DNA of 64,000 nucleotides from NCBI GenBank assembly GCA_963678675.1, contig OY783193.1, forward strand, positions 21,941,309-22,005,308, in the 5' to 3' direction. The translations under genes were made by a program, and so were the position numbers. Source of the stretch: Xiphydria camelus (taxonomy: Eukaryota; Arthropoda; Insecta; Hymenoptera; Xiphydriidae). Positions 1 through 11,168 of this stretch are shown piece after piece (position 1 is the stretch's first letter; the number at the start of each line of letters is the position of its first letter). Below the pieces are notes generated by a model. The model was not told the origin of the DNA, searched no databases, and was given only the letters and a program-made list of their open reading frames with translations.

Positions 1-65
1 AAAACATCCGCATTTTGGTACGCTCGGGTTATGTCAGAGGTTATGACATGCGACGCGTTGCATAT

Positions 66-140
66 ACCGTATGTCCGTCTCTGTACTGGCCAGTTTGAAA
101 GTTACCTTCGGATAGGCTTGGTCGGTACTCGAGTCATTTT
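66..140. repeat. Half of a CCGTATGTCC foldback element
   Basis: The sequence from CCGTATGTCCGTCTCTGTAC through the GGTCGGTACTCGAG motif matches one arm of the complete foldback at 8777-9044. The other arm is absent. The copy joins directly to a different foldback at about 144, so it looks truncated by a later insertion or deletion. Confidence 0.7.
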
Positions 141-143
141 ATT

Positions 144-487
144 AAATTAAACAAGCAGATATACAGACATTGCCGAAACTTTACCAACGGTCAAGAATTT
201 TATAGTTAGAGTTGGCTTGAGAAGAGTGCGCTGTGTGTGCTGCGTGAGAGCGAAAAGTGTCAAACGTCTGATTTCCCGATAGCTGTTAATTCAAGAGATC
301 GAAGTGTTTCGTCTATTATTCAATACTTCGATTTTCCGAATTGACAGCTATCGGGAAATCAGACGTTTGACACTTTTCGCTCTCACGCAGCACACACAGC
401 GCACTCTTCTCAAGCCAACTCTAACTATAAAATTCTTGACCGTCGGTAACATTTCGGCAATGTCGGTAATTCTGCTTGTTTAATTTG
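144..487. repeat. Foldback element, AAACAAGCAGA arms
   Basis: Two arms of about 165 bp run from AAATTAAACAAGCAGA to TCTGCTTGTTTAATTT and are nearly perfect reverse complements, centred near 315. Internal words such as GAGAGCGAAAAGTGTC appear on both arms. Related copies are at 9052-13561 (interrupted) and 27700-28330 (interrupted). No protein is encoded. The left end is cut short against the preceding half element. Confidence 0.85.
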
Positions 488-759
488 GCATGATACATAC
501 GGGACGGTACACTCCGGGTACATACCTACACCCCCGATAGCCAAGCGTGACTTTCACCCGAGCGTCACGCGGTGGCAGCACGCCGTGTTGGCACGGGAGC
601 TTCACTGTGCCGCCACCGCGTGATTGCCACCGAGTGACGTTACTCATACGTTACTGGGATGCCACGGAGTGATTGTCACTGGGTGACGTAACTGTGACGC
701 CACTGTGACTTAATCTTTTAAAAAATCCAAATTGTTCAATAAAAATTAAAAATTATATA

Positions 760-1296
760 TTAGGTGTTGGAATTAATTCGTAGCGTTTTTTAATGAAAAA
801 ATATGATCATGCCCAAACTTTTAAGACGTTTTCCTACTGGTGATAAGTCAACTCCCAACTTGGTTGGTACATAACCTTTCTTCAAATCATAAATAACAAC
901 ATTTTATAATAATTTAGTGAATATATCAAAATTTGTGCCGAATAAAGTGTTCTTGCGGGGAGTTTTGCTTCATTATTTTAATATGAACAAAAGTGCATCT
1001 ACGTATTTAGTGGAAGTGTACATGCTCTAGCTACGAGCAAACGCGTCGGAAGTGGTTTGCACGTTTTAAAGCTGGTGATTTCGACTTGGATGACAAGGAG
1101 CCGAATAAATTTGAAGATAATGATTTGGAGGCATTAGTCCATCAAGACTCATGTCAAACACTTATGTATAAAGAATTCTTACAATTAAATTGTGATGTTT
1201 ACGATATTACATTACTGTCGGTAACAACGAAATACTGTACTACCTGCGTGCCATTTATTGTTAAGATCGACGCTACAAATTAATTCCAACACCTAA
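760..1296 (+). mobile_element. Mariner-derived mini-element with transposase N-terminal remnant
   Basis: Inverted termini TTAGGTGTTGGAATTAATT face each other, and TA flanks both sides (758-759 and 1297-1298), as in Tc1/mariner elements. The inside keeps pieces of a mariner transposase N-terminal DNA-binding region: a segment resembling the HTH start near 960-1010, then a frame encoding DLDDKEPNKFEDNDLEAL followed by HQDSCQT at 1080-1160. The frame is interrupted, and the catalytic DDD half is missing. Its 537-bp length against about 1.3 kb for complete mariners indicates an internal deletion. Close copies lie at 21753-22297 and 28583-29119. Confidence 0.88.
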
Positions 1297-1429
1297 TAAT
1301 ACAAAAATTCCATCGTGAACTTAACCCATTAAAGCCCAAATTAAAATTTCTGGTGGATTTTCTTTACGAAAATTACATGATTTGTTACTCAGAGGTTATG
1401 AGAAAAAAATTCCAAATGGCCGTCCTATA

Positions 1430-2240
1430 CCGCATGTCCTATGGCCAACCGCGCAGGTGAGCTGCGACCTGAATCCTTGACTTCGGCAGTATTTATGGTA
1501 CAGTTAGAGTGGGCTTCAGACGAGTACACTGCATAAGAACGAAAAGTGTCGACTGCTCTTCTAATAGCTGTCAATTCGGGAGATCGAAGCGTTTCGTGTA
1601 ACCTCAAAATCGTAAAGTTTTGAATTAGTAGTGAATAATTTGTAGAAGTGATGAGAAATAATCATAAATAATCTTCCGAATTGACAGCCATCGGGAAATC
1701 AGACGACGCTTTTCGCTCTTACGCTGCGTTCTTACGAAAAGTGTGAAACGTCTGATCTCCCGATGGCTATCAATTCGGGAGATCGAAGTATAAGCTCGAA
1801 ATCGTGAATCTTTGAATAAATGGTAAGTAATGTTCAGAAGTGAGAGTTAACAATCATTCGGGTTTTTTCGATGTCCAACCGAATTACACGCCTCATGCCT
1901 ATTTGTTTCAGAAATTATTTCCGCGCTAGCACCGCGCGTGTCTAGGAAGTAGTTTTACGAAGTGGCGTGAGCGATATCTAAGGTTTCAATTCGGAAGATT
2001 ATTTATAATTATTTCTCATCACTTCTACAAATTATTCACTACTAATTCAAAACTTTACGATTTTGAGGTTACACGAAACGCTTCGATCTCTCGACTTGAC
2101 AGCTATTAGAAGAGCAATCGACACTTTTCGTTCTTATGCAGCGCACTCGTCTGAAGCCCACTCTAACTGTACCATAAATACTACCGAAGTCAAGAATTCA
2201 GGTCGGAGCTCACCTGCGCGGTTGGCCATAGGACATGCGG
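1430..2240. repeat. Foldback element with CCGCATGTCC ends, TA target
   Basis: The arms begin CCGCATGTCCTATGGCC and end GGCCATAGGACATGCGG, and the inverted match extends about 200 bp. TA stands on both sides (1428-1429, 2241-2242). The related site in the copy near 29245 reads straight through CCTATACATAAGACGC without the element, so insertion with TA duplication is supported. The inner part holds a second, weaker set of inverted segments. Open frames on the two arms are mirror images of each other and are not genes. Confidence 0.85.
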
Positions 2241-2431
2241 TACATAAGACGCTTGGCGCTAATGGTTAACTTTAACATGATTCTTGACGAATATTCTACT
2301 ATAAATAGTGAATGGATAATTATCATAATCGCTACTGTTTTGAAAAAGAACATCAAATTATTTTAGAAAATTTAACGAGAACCTTCGAGAGCAGTCACTG
2401 TCATGTCCGGTTTCTATATATGACTAGACAT

Positions 2432-2605
2432 CTCTCGAAGAGTCGGTGGCGTAATGCGAAAACGTTTCCCAGTCTCGAGGCATCTGGCCTAGGATATTCC
2501 AAAGATCGCAGGTTCAAATCCCGGTGGGGCACGGAAAAAAAAAGAAGCGACACCTCTAGGCGGGTAAAGTCACTGTGTGCGTTCCCTTTTTGCAAAATCT
2601 ACATA
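2432..2605 (+). mobile_element. tRNA-derived SINE
   Basis: A box-A-like stretch (GTCGGTGGCGTAATGCG) is followed about 70 bp later by a good B box (GGTTCAAATCCCGG), then a poly-A stretch and a tail ending CCTTTTTGCAAA. The same unit is at 29793-29962 and, reversed, at 13792-13962. A cousin at 18893-19083 is more tRNA-like. The cloverleaf is disturbed, so this is not a functional tRNA. Confidence 0.75.
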
Positions 2606-3558
2606 CCGACAATTTTATTTTGAAAGCACACCGCGTGAACCGTATGCCTAGCAGACCATAATTGTATAATTAATTAGGAATTACTCCTATCGTTTGGAAA
2701 TAGTTTGGGGATATTTAGGAAATTAGTTTCAGATTTTGGGAAACGTTAATTAATTTATTATAAATTATTTTTTACTTGACCGTATAGATAGCAGATATAG
2801 ATTAGAAATTGTCAAATTACAGACGAATCAATTGGAAATCATTTGGGAAATTGAACCCTATTGTTAATTTCATTTGGGAAACAATATTTATGTAATTAAT
2901 AATTAATTATCGTTCCACAGTGAAAACTGTTTTATCAATATATCATAAATACGTTGACGGTTACCGACTGTTAGATACCTACCCCGACAGCAAAGCGTGG
3001 ATTCACACGCTAGCCGCACGCAGTGCTGCCACGTAGTGGCACCACTGTGGTCTCACCGTGGCGTGATCGCGTGGCGTACACAAACTAAAAGCACCGTGGC
3101 TACACAGTGAGCACACGGAGTGGTTCACAGGATAAAGACACAGTGGTTATACTCAGTGCAGTCACGGTGCCTTTTCGACGTGCACACTTCGTAAATTTAC
3201 CGACCATGAACCGAATATCGGTAAATTCACTGTCTTCACAAAATTGTTCACGAATTAATGAATTCGCTGCGGAGCACGCAGCTCCCGCGACACGTCAACA
3301 TAGTTTTACGCAAATTTCAAGATTTTAGTACGGGGGTTAACTCAATCATTTTAATACGCAGGGAACGCGTGTTCGTAATTAAATTTAAAGGTTCGGTGGT
3401 CGAGCAGTGCGGACGTGTGGCGGATCGCTCCTACGAAATTCGGAACTTTAGTCGGGTTTTTCGCGAGTGAGTGCGATAAAAAGTGCATGGTGGTGTTCAC
3501 GGAGCAGTGCGAATAAGTGAAATGGAAGTGCGGCGAGGCCGGCGTTTAGGCAGTATTT

Positions 3559-5033
3559 GACGATTATTACGAAGTCTGTCGTATCGAGTTCCCTCGTGGC
3601 ACGAACGCCATCATGGCCGCCGCTACATAGCGTCGGTTGACGAAAGACCGCAAAGGCCAGCAGAGAAACACCAGACGAGTGACCCTCGCGAGAAACCGCC
3701 TCGGGAGCTCCGGGACACCGAAGAGGCCCTTGCGAACGACCGAGCTATGCTGGGAGTCTACAGCGAAGTGACAATAAGCCAACCTGTCATCATCCCCCCT
3801 CTAATCGCATAAACACAAGGAAACACGAGGAAAGCGCACTAAGAATCGTTTTAGGCGTATGATATTTCCGTAGGACCTCGTTCCGTGCCATGACGACGCA
3901 TCTTCCGACGAATTTCAAAATTCCAGACCATCGAGGTAATTATTCAATCAACGTCGTATCTCGACACTTGCGATACTTTATCTTTTTTTCTTCTCCATCA
4001 CTCCCTCCGTCACACTTGGTACCTCGTACGCGATAACGCAGGTGCAGCTCATCGCCGAGTAACAATATACCGCTGATGTGAATAGTTCAAAGCGCCAAGC
4101 ACATGAAACGACGCGGCTCCAAGATCCTGAAGGAAGGATGGATGGTGCACTCGACGAATCGCGATCCGATGGTAGGTTGACGACGTGGCGCTGATTCGGT
4201 TTCGCTTCCCCCATCATTAAGGCGCGCGTGTTTTCAGAGGAAGAGACACTACTGGCGATTGGACACAAAGGCCATAATTCTGTTCCAAAGCGACAGCAGT
4301 TCCAAGTACTTCAAAGAGATTCCGTTGGCTGAAATTCTAGTCGTCGCCGCCGCCAGGGAACAACATTCTCGTGAGTACATATGTATATCGTTAGAAATTG
4401 TCTGTGTGCGTTTAGTCGATGTACAACGCGCGCGTTCTCTCCTTCCAGGCACGATGCATTGTTTCGAATTGAGAACGGCCAACGTCGATTACTACGTCGG
4501 CGAAGATCCCCTCTACGGAGGTGCTAGTGGTCAGCTTCCACCGCCGGAAAGTGGCGTTGGCGCTCACTTGGCGAGGACCTGGAAAACGAATATCAGGCAG
4601 GCATTGATGCCCGTCACCTCCGGATCGGCAAGTACGTTCAGAGCTCGCGAGTGTGCGCGCGAACGCGTACCGACGCTATACCGAAAAACACGCGTCGTTT
4701 TCCACAGGTCGGTAGGAGCAGTCGACAACCGAGCCAGAGGAACGCGTAACCGACATGTCACAGCTCTATCACATCTTCCCGGACGAAGTTCTTGGCTCGG
4801 GTTAATTTGGTATCATCTACGGCGGAGTTCATCGCAAGACCGGCCGCGCGATGGCGATAAAGGTGATCGACAAGCTGCGTTTTCCCACCGAGCAAAAGGC
4901 CCAGCTCAAGAACGAAGTAGCCATCCTGCAGAATCTCTCCCACAGCGGAGTCGTCAATCTCGAGAGGATGTTCGAGACGCCGGAGAGGATATTCGTGGTG
5001 ATGGAGAAGCTCAAGGGAGACATGCGGGAAATG
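3559..5033 (+). pseudogene. Captured protein kinase D gene fragment, left copy
   Basis: Six exon-like blocks with splice sites read in order as the middle of an animal PKD. About 3559-3767 encodes a linker (DTEEALANDRAMLGVYSE). 3874-3935 is an acidic linker (DDASSDEFQNSRPS). 4042-4171 gives SNNIPLM, IVQS and KEGWMVH. 4238-4370 and 4449-4627 form the PH domain (HYWRLDTKAIILFQ, then HCFELRTANVDYYVG). About 4716-5033 is the kinase start ([51 protein letters not shown]). Introns of about 65-110 bp are kept; one donor looks like GC. Stops replace expected residues at 4079-4081 and at 4803-4805, the latter inside the glycine-rich loop. C1 domains and most of the kinase are absent. It is a DNA-level capture and cannot make a kinase. 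Confidence 0.92.
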
Positions 5034-5067
5034 AACACGGTGTACGAAAGTAATTTCAGGGGAGCTA

Positions 5068-5896
5068 TTCTCGACGCGTGGGAAATGCTTTTCGTGGACG
5101 AGATATTTTTCGTTAACGGATTTAAAGTTTCGTCGATCACTTTCGTTAACGATTCGAAAATTCCTTTCCAAGATAGATCTCGTCAATGAAATTAATTTTC
5201 TCACACGAAAAATGTGTTTACATCCCTTAGCGACGTCTTCTTTTTAGAATCTCGTTTAATCACTTAGCAACGACCCGTCGCATCGACCCACCGCCCCGGA
5301 CAAATACCAAACCCATTCATTGACGAAAACAGCGAGAACGACGAATGACACTTTCGTCAACGAAAAAAGTAATTTCGTTAACAAAGGAGTTTCGCGCGTA
5401 TGGGAAAAAATTTCGCGTACAAAATTTCTCAACCAAAACGCAATTGCCCCTGCGGGGCAATTCTCGACACGTTAGAAACGATTTCGTGAACGGAATTATT
5501 ATTTCGTTTGAGAAATTTTGTACACGGAATTTTTTCCCATACGAAACTCCTTCGTTAACGAAATTACTTTTTTCGTTGACGAAATTGTCATTCGTCGTTC
5601 TCGCTGTTTTCGTCAACGAATGTTGTTTGGTATTTGTATGCCGGTGAGTTGCATGACGAGGTGGTGGGCCGATGCGACGGGTCGTTGCTAAGTGATTAAA
5701 CGAGATTCTAAAAAGAAGACGTCGCTAAGGGATGTAAACACATTTTTCGTGTGAGAAAATTAATTTCGTTGACGAGATCTATCTTGGAAGGGATATTCGA
5801 ATCGTTAACGAAAGTGATCGACGAAATTTTACGTCCGTTAACGAAAAATATTTCGTCCACGAAAAGCATTTCCCACGCGTCGAGAATAGCACCCCT
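5068..5896. repeat. Foldback rich in TTCGTTAACGAA, left
   Basis: Arms from AGCTATTCTCGACGCGTGGG to its reverse complement meet near 5480. Within them, TTCGTNNACGAA-type palindromes recur at short spacing (for example around 5110, 5340, 5385, 5560, 5820). It follows the truncated PKD exon directly, so it may have been part of the capture junction. Open frames here are low-complexity mirror images and not genes. Confidence 0.85.
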
Positions 5897-6228
5897 GAGC
5901 ATATTTCGCCAAGCAATCAGCTGTTCTCATGGCGACCACGTAAAACGCGCCATGCGCAGCTTATTGTACTTTCATACACCGGGACTTTCAAAAAATTATT
6001 ATAAATTAACCGTGCATTTTGTCAAGTAGGTTCTTGCATCAATTTCATAGTAAATTTTCCCCGCTACAAATTGGTAGCTTCATTTTTTTGATCGAGTAAA
6101 TCTAGGATGCCCAGGAAAAAGAGTATAAATTTGAATAGATTGCGGAACGCGCTTTCCTCCGTTAGTTGCACGCGTAATAAAGGAGCGTCGCGTAACGATC
6201 AGCTGATCGATTTAAGCCAATTTGAATT

Positions 6229-6395
6229 ACATATCGATACCTTACTTTGAAAACCTCGTAAGTGCAATTTTTGACAAAAATGCCATTTATAGCTTACTGT
6301 GTGTTCAGATTTTAAATCTTAACGCAGTAAGCTATAAATGGCATTTTTGTCCAAAATTGCACTTACGAGGTTTTCAAAGTAAGGTATCGATATGT
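6229..6395. repeat. 167-bp hairpin
   Basis: ACATATCGATACCTTACTTT and its reverse complement begin and end the unit. Arms of about 75 bp are nearly perfect and include GCCATTTATAGCTTACTG. It looks like a short foldback MITE inside the PKD-carrying element. Confidence 0.85.
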
Positions 6396-7458
6396 ATAAT
6401 AATTTATTACACAAAAACGGTGCATCGTAGACTATAAGTTCCGACTTGAAATTTGTAAAGAATTTTCTCCTCTACATTGGGATATTTTTATTTATGAAAT
6501 TGGTTACAGAAAAAATATAGCTTCGCGATTTGTTGGCATGTGATTTTGACAGGTAGTTTTTAATTAATTACATTATTTCTCGTCAATTTGAAGATTACCC
6601 ATTTCTATATGTCATTCAGGAGATTTTTTCCTATCGATTGGTACCGGTTTTATCCTGACACTAATAAATTGTTTCGCGAATATCTAATAAGACTATACTA
6701 TAAAGTGGCTTAGGGCCAAAACTTCGAGTTTTTAATTAATTATAAATTTTCCCGGGAATTGACGGATAATACATTTTGATATGTTAATATTGGGATCTCC
6801 AGCTACAATATGTTCATTTAATAAATGGAATAGTAAAAGAAATGTTGTTTTTTAATATAAATATTTTATTAGAATACATCCCTGTAGTCCATATGATAAC
6901 TTCACAGCGAAGCCACTGGGTCTACACCATCATCTCAGAGTACAAGCACTGTGGAGTCACCCTGTTATGCCACAGTGCTTCCACTCGGTGCTCACACTGC
7001 GTGACTGCAGCGTGGCTTCACGGTGCACAGACAGATGGACACCCCAGTGCATGCACTCGAAGACACCGCGTGAAAGCAGTGTGCAGTCACGGTGGCGCCA
7101 CTTTGCTATCTGGGTAGGTTTACATAATTTGATAATTAATTAGGTAGGAATTACTCCTATCGTTTGGAAATAGTTTGGGAATATTTAGGAAATTAGTTTC
7201 AGATTTTAGGAAACGTTAATTAATTTATTATAAATTATTGTTTACTTGACCGTATTAGGTAGATAGCAAATATTAATTAGAAATTGTCAAATTACAGACG
7301 AATCAATTGGAAATCATTTGGGGAATCGAACCCTATTGTTAATTTCATTTGGGAAATAATACTTAGGTAATTAATAATTATAATTATCGTTCCACAGTGA
7401 AAACTGTTTTATCAATATATAATAAATACGTTGACGGTTACCGACCGTTAGATACCGA

Positions 7459-7865
7459 CCTGCGACTCGGATTCTGTCGCTGGTGACTTTTTTAAATGTT
7501 ACTTGTAAATGTACTAACCAATGATGAGGGCATGAGTATTAATTGTTCATTGGCTAGTATGTTTAAAAATGATACTTTAGAATGTCACCAGCGACAGAAT
7601 CCGAGTCGCAGTGGTAATCAATTTATGACCCACATTATTTACTAATAAATAAATTGAATTACTTGGGTTTTTAATTAGAGCAGGGTGACCTTCAAAATAG
7701 AGCAAAATACCACTGCGACTCGGATTCTGTCGCTGGTGACTTTCTAAAGTATCATTTTTAAACATACTAGCCAATGAACAATAATACTCATGCCCTCATC
7801 ATTGGTTAGTACATTTACAAGTAACATTTAAAAAAGTCACCAGCGACAGAATCCGAGTCGCAGGT
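7459..7865. repeat. Inverted pair of CTGTCGCTGGTGAC hairpins
   Basis: CTGCGACTCGGATTCTGTCG and its reverse complement occur four times, making two hairpin MITEs in opposite orientation separated by an AT-rich stretch. This forms the centre of the 2639-8553 foldback. The shared core CTGTCGCTGGTGACTTTTTT links it to the MITEs at 28104, 31041 and 57212. Confidence 0.8.
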
Positions 7866-8776
7866 CGGTATCTAACGGTCGGTAACCGTCAACGTATTTA
7901 TTATATATTGATAAAACAGTTTTCACTGTGGAACGATAATTATAATTATTAATTACCTAAGTATTATTTCCCAAATGAAATTAACAATAGGGTTCGATTC
8001 CCCAAATGATTTCCAATTGATTCGTCTGTAATTTGACAATTTCTAATTAATATTTGCTATCTACCTAATACGGTCAAGTAAACAATAATTTATAATAAAT
8101 TAATTAACGTTTCCCAAAATCTGAAACTAATTTCCTAAATATTCCCAAACTATTTCCAAATGATAGGAGTAATTCCTACCTAATTAATTATCAAATTATG
8201 TAAACCTAGGTATCTAACAGTCGGTAACCGTCAACGTATTTATGATATATTGATAAAACAGTTTTCACTGTGGAACGATAATTAATTATTAATTACATAA
8301 ATATTGTTTCCCAAATGAAATTAACAATAGGGTTCAATTCCCCAAATGATTTCCAATTGATTCGTCTGTAATTTGACAATTTCTAATCTATATCTGCTAT
8401 CTATACGGTCAAGTAAAAAATAATTTATAATAAATTAATTAACGTTTCCCAAAATCTGAAACTAATTTCCTAAATATCCCCAAACTATTTCCAAACGATA
8501 GGAGTAATTCCTAATTAATTATACAATTATGGTCTGCTAGGCATACGGTGGTACCGCGTGACTGCACAGTGCTGTTGTAGTGACGATCGCTGTGCAGTCA
8601 CAGTAACCTCACTCGCCGTTGCCACTCCGTGTCGCCACTGTGACGTCCGCGGGGGCACGCACGATAAGGTCACTGTGATGTTTCCTAACTCCACCGCGTG
8701 ACGGCACAGTGCGCTCGTAGTGACAAAACTTGGCTATCGGGGTTGAAAAATTGCGCTCGCTGGATAACTTAGTGTA

Positions 8777-9044
8777 CCGTATGTCCGTTTCTGTACTGGC
8801 CAGTTTGAAAGTTACCTTCGGATAGGCTTAGTCGGTAATCGAGACATTTATACCGTAATTATAATTATTTTCGTAATTTCCATTACTCACAAATTCACAA
8901 TTTCGAAGTTAGACGCCTCGATCTTCCGAATTGACATCCACTCTAACTGCCGACTCGACTTCTACCGTATTAAATGACTCGAGTACCGACCAAGCCTATC
9001 CGAAGGTAACTTTCAAACTGGCCAGTACAGAGACGGACATACGG
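8777..9044. repeat. Foldback element CCGTATGTCC, complete
   Basis: Ends CCGTATGTCCGTTTCTGTAC and its reverse complement are flanked by TA (8775-8776, 9045-9046). It is the complete relative of the half copy at 66-140 and of 29428-29768. Confidence 0.85.
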
Positions 9045-9806
9045 TAGGTAACCGTATGTATCATCCCGAATAAAACAAGCAGATATACCCAGATAGCAAA
9101 GTGGCGCCACCGTGACTGCACACTGCTTTCACGCGGTGTATTCGAGTGCATGCACTGGGGTGTCCATCTGTCTGTGCACCGTGAAGCCACGCTGCAGTCA
9201 CGCAGTGTGAGCACCGAGTGGAAGCACTGTGGCATAACAGGGTGACTCCACAGTGCTTGTACTGTGAGATGATGGTGTAGACCCAGTGGCTTCGCTGTGA
9301 AGTTATCATATGGACTACAGGGATGTATTCTAATAAAATATTTATATTAAAAAACAACATTTCTTTTACTATTCCATTTATTAAATGAACATATTGTAGC
9401 TGGAGATCCCAATATTAACATATCAAAATGTATTATCCGTCAATTCCCGGGAAAATTTATAATTAATTAAAAACTATCGAAGTTTTGGCCCTAAGCCACT
9501 TTATAGTATAGTCTTATTAGATATTCGCGAAACAATTTATTAGTGTCAGGATAAAACCGGTACCAATCGATAGGAAAAAATCTCCTGAATGACATATAGA
9601 AATGGGTAATCTTCAAATTGACGAGAAATAATGTAATTAATTAAAAACTACCTGTCAAAATCACATGCCAACAAATCGCGAAGCTATATTTTTTCTGTAA
9701 CCAATTTCATAAATAAAAATATCCCAATGTACAGGAGAAAATTCTTTACAAATTTCAAGTCGGAACTTATAGTCTACGATGCACCGTTTTTGTGTAATAA
9801 ATTATT

Positions 9807-9973
9807 ATACATATCGATACCTTACTTTGAAAACCTCGTAAGTGCAATTTTGGACAAAAATGCCATTTATAGCTTACTGCGTTAAGATTTAAAATCTGAA
9901 CACACAGTAAGCTATAAATGGCATTTTTGTCAAAAATTGCACTTACGAGGTTTTCAAAGTAAGGTATCGATAT
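9807..9973. repeat. 167-bp hairpin, right twin
   Basis: Reverse-complement counterpart of the hairpin at 6229-6395, inside the right PKD-carrying element. Confidence 0.85.
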
Positions 9974-10305
9974 GTAATTCAAATTGGCTTAAATCGATCA
10001 GCTGATCGTTACGCGACGCTCCTTTATTACGCGTGCAACTAACGGAGGAAAGCGCGTTCCGCAATCTATTCAAATTTATACTCTTTTTCCTGGGCATCCT
10101 AGATTTACTCGATCAAAAAAATGAAGCTACCAATTTGTAGCGGGGAAAATTTACTATGAAATTGATGCAAGAACCTACTTGACAAAATGCACGGTTAATT
10201 TATAATAATTTTTTGAAAGTCCCGGTGTACGAAAGTACAATAAGCTGCGCATGTCGCGTTTTACGTGGTCGCCATGAGAACAGCTGATTGCTTGGCGAAA
10301 CATGC

Positions 10306-11134
10306 TCAGGGGTGCTATTCTCGACGCGTGGGAAATCCTTTTCGTGGACGAAATATTTTTCGTTAACGGACATAAAATTTCGTCGATCACTTTCGTTAAC
10401 GATTCGAATATCCCTTCCAAGATAGATCTCGTCAACGAAATTAATTTTCTCACACGAAAAATGTGTTTACATCCTTTATAGCGACGTCTTCTTTTTAGAA
10501 TCTCGTTTAATCACTTAGCAACGACCCGTCGCATCGGCCCACCACCTCGTCATGCAACTCACCGGCATACAAATACCAAACAACATTCGTTGACGAAAAC
10601 AGCGAGAACGACGAATGACAATTTCGTCAATGAAAAAAGTAATTTCGTTAACGAAGGAGTTTCGTATGGGAAAAAATTCCGTGTACAAAATTTCTCAAAC
10701 GAAATAATAATTCCGTTCACGAAATCGTTTCTGACGTATCGAGAATTGCCCCCCAGGGGCAATTGCGTTTTGGTTGAGAAATTTTGTACGCGAAATGTTT
10801 TCCCATACGCGCGAAACTCCTTCGCTAACGAAATTACTTTTTTCGTTGACGAAAGTGTCATTCGTCGTTCTCGCTGTTTTCGTCAACGAATGGGTTTGGT
10901 ATTTGTCCGAGGCGGTGGGCCGATGCGACGGGTCGTTGCTAAGTGATTAAACGAGATTCTAAAAAGAAGACGTCGCTAAGGGATGTAAACACATTTTTCG
11001 TGTGAGAAAATTAATTTCATTGACGAGATCTATCTTGGAAGGAATTTTCGAATCGTTAACGAAAGTGATCGACGAAACTTTAAATCCGTTAACGAAAAAT
11101 ATCTCGTCCACGAAAAGCATTTCCCACGCGTCGA
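10306..11134. repeat. Foldback rich in TTCGTTAACGAA, right
   Basis: Counterpart of 5068-5896 with a few substitutions. The TTCGTTAACGAA-like palindromes are kept. Confidence 0.85.
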
Positions 11135-11168
11135 GAATAGCTCCCCTGAAATTACTTTCGTACACCGT

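Larger units (their letters stand above)
2982..7114 (+). mobile_element. PKD-carrying TIR element, left copy (subfamily II)
   Basis: This 4,133-bp element begins CCCCGACAGCAAAG and ends CTTTGCTATCTGGG, with TA at 2980-2981 and 7115-7116. The unoccupied target, with a single TA, is visible in the opposite arm of the host foldback at 8207-8208. About 260 bp at the left and 130 bp at the right are subterminal CACnGnGTG-like arrays. Cargo in order: unknown 0.3-kb GC-moderate sequence, protein kinase D exons, an 0.8-kb foldback rich in TTCGTTAACGAA, and a 167-bp hairpin. No transposase is encoded. The copy at 9088-13220 is its inverted near-identical twin. Confidence 0.9.
2639..8553. mobile_element. 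Large foldback insertion in subfamily I copy 1
   Basis: The direct repeat CCGCGTGA (2631-2638 and 8554-8561) brackets this block. The corresponding site in the copy at 28355-30178 (near 29991) is uninterrupted. The ends ACCGTATGCCTAGCAGACC and its reverse complement form the arms, and four extra bases (8550-8553) lie at the right. Each arm is a tandem pair of a 330-345-bp AT-rich repeat. The left arm (2639-2979 plus 7117-7458) was split by the PKD-carrying element. The right arm (7866-8549) is intact. An 8-bp duplication fits hAT- or P-type insertion, but no transposase is present. Confidence 0.7.
532..8742 (+). mobile_element. TIR transposon, subfamily I, copy 1 (interrupted)
   Basis: It starts CCCCGATAGCCAAG and ends CTTGGCTATCGGGG, which are inverted termini. 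The first 190 bp and last 190 bp are arrays of CACnGnGTG-like half-palindromes. Reading inward it holds a mariner remnant, a foldback (1430-2240) and a tRNA-like SINE, in the same order as the complete short copy at 28355-30178. It is split at 2638/8554 by a large foldback insertion. No transposase was seen, so it is non-autonomous and of unknown superfamily. Confidence 0.75.

Noticed and set aside
4851..5189. Open frame starting MAIKVIDK as a functional kinase gene
   Set aside because: It is one truncated exon of the PKD fragment. The glycine loop upstream has a stop and most of the kinase domain is missing.
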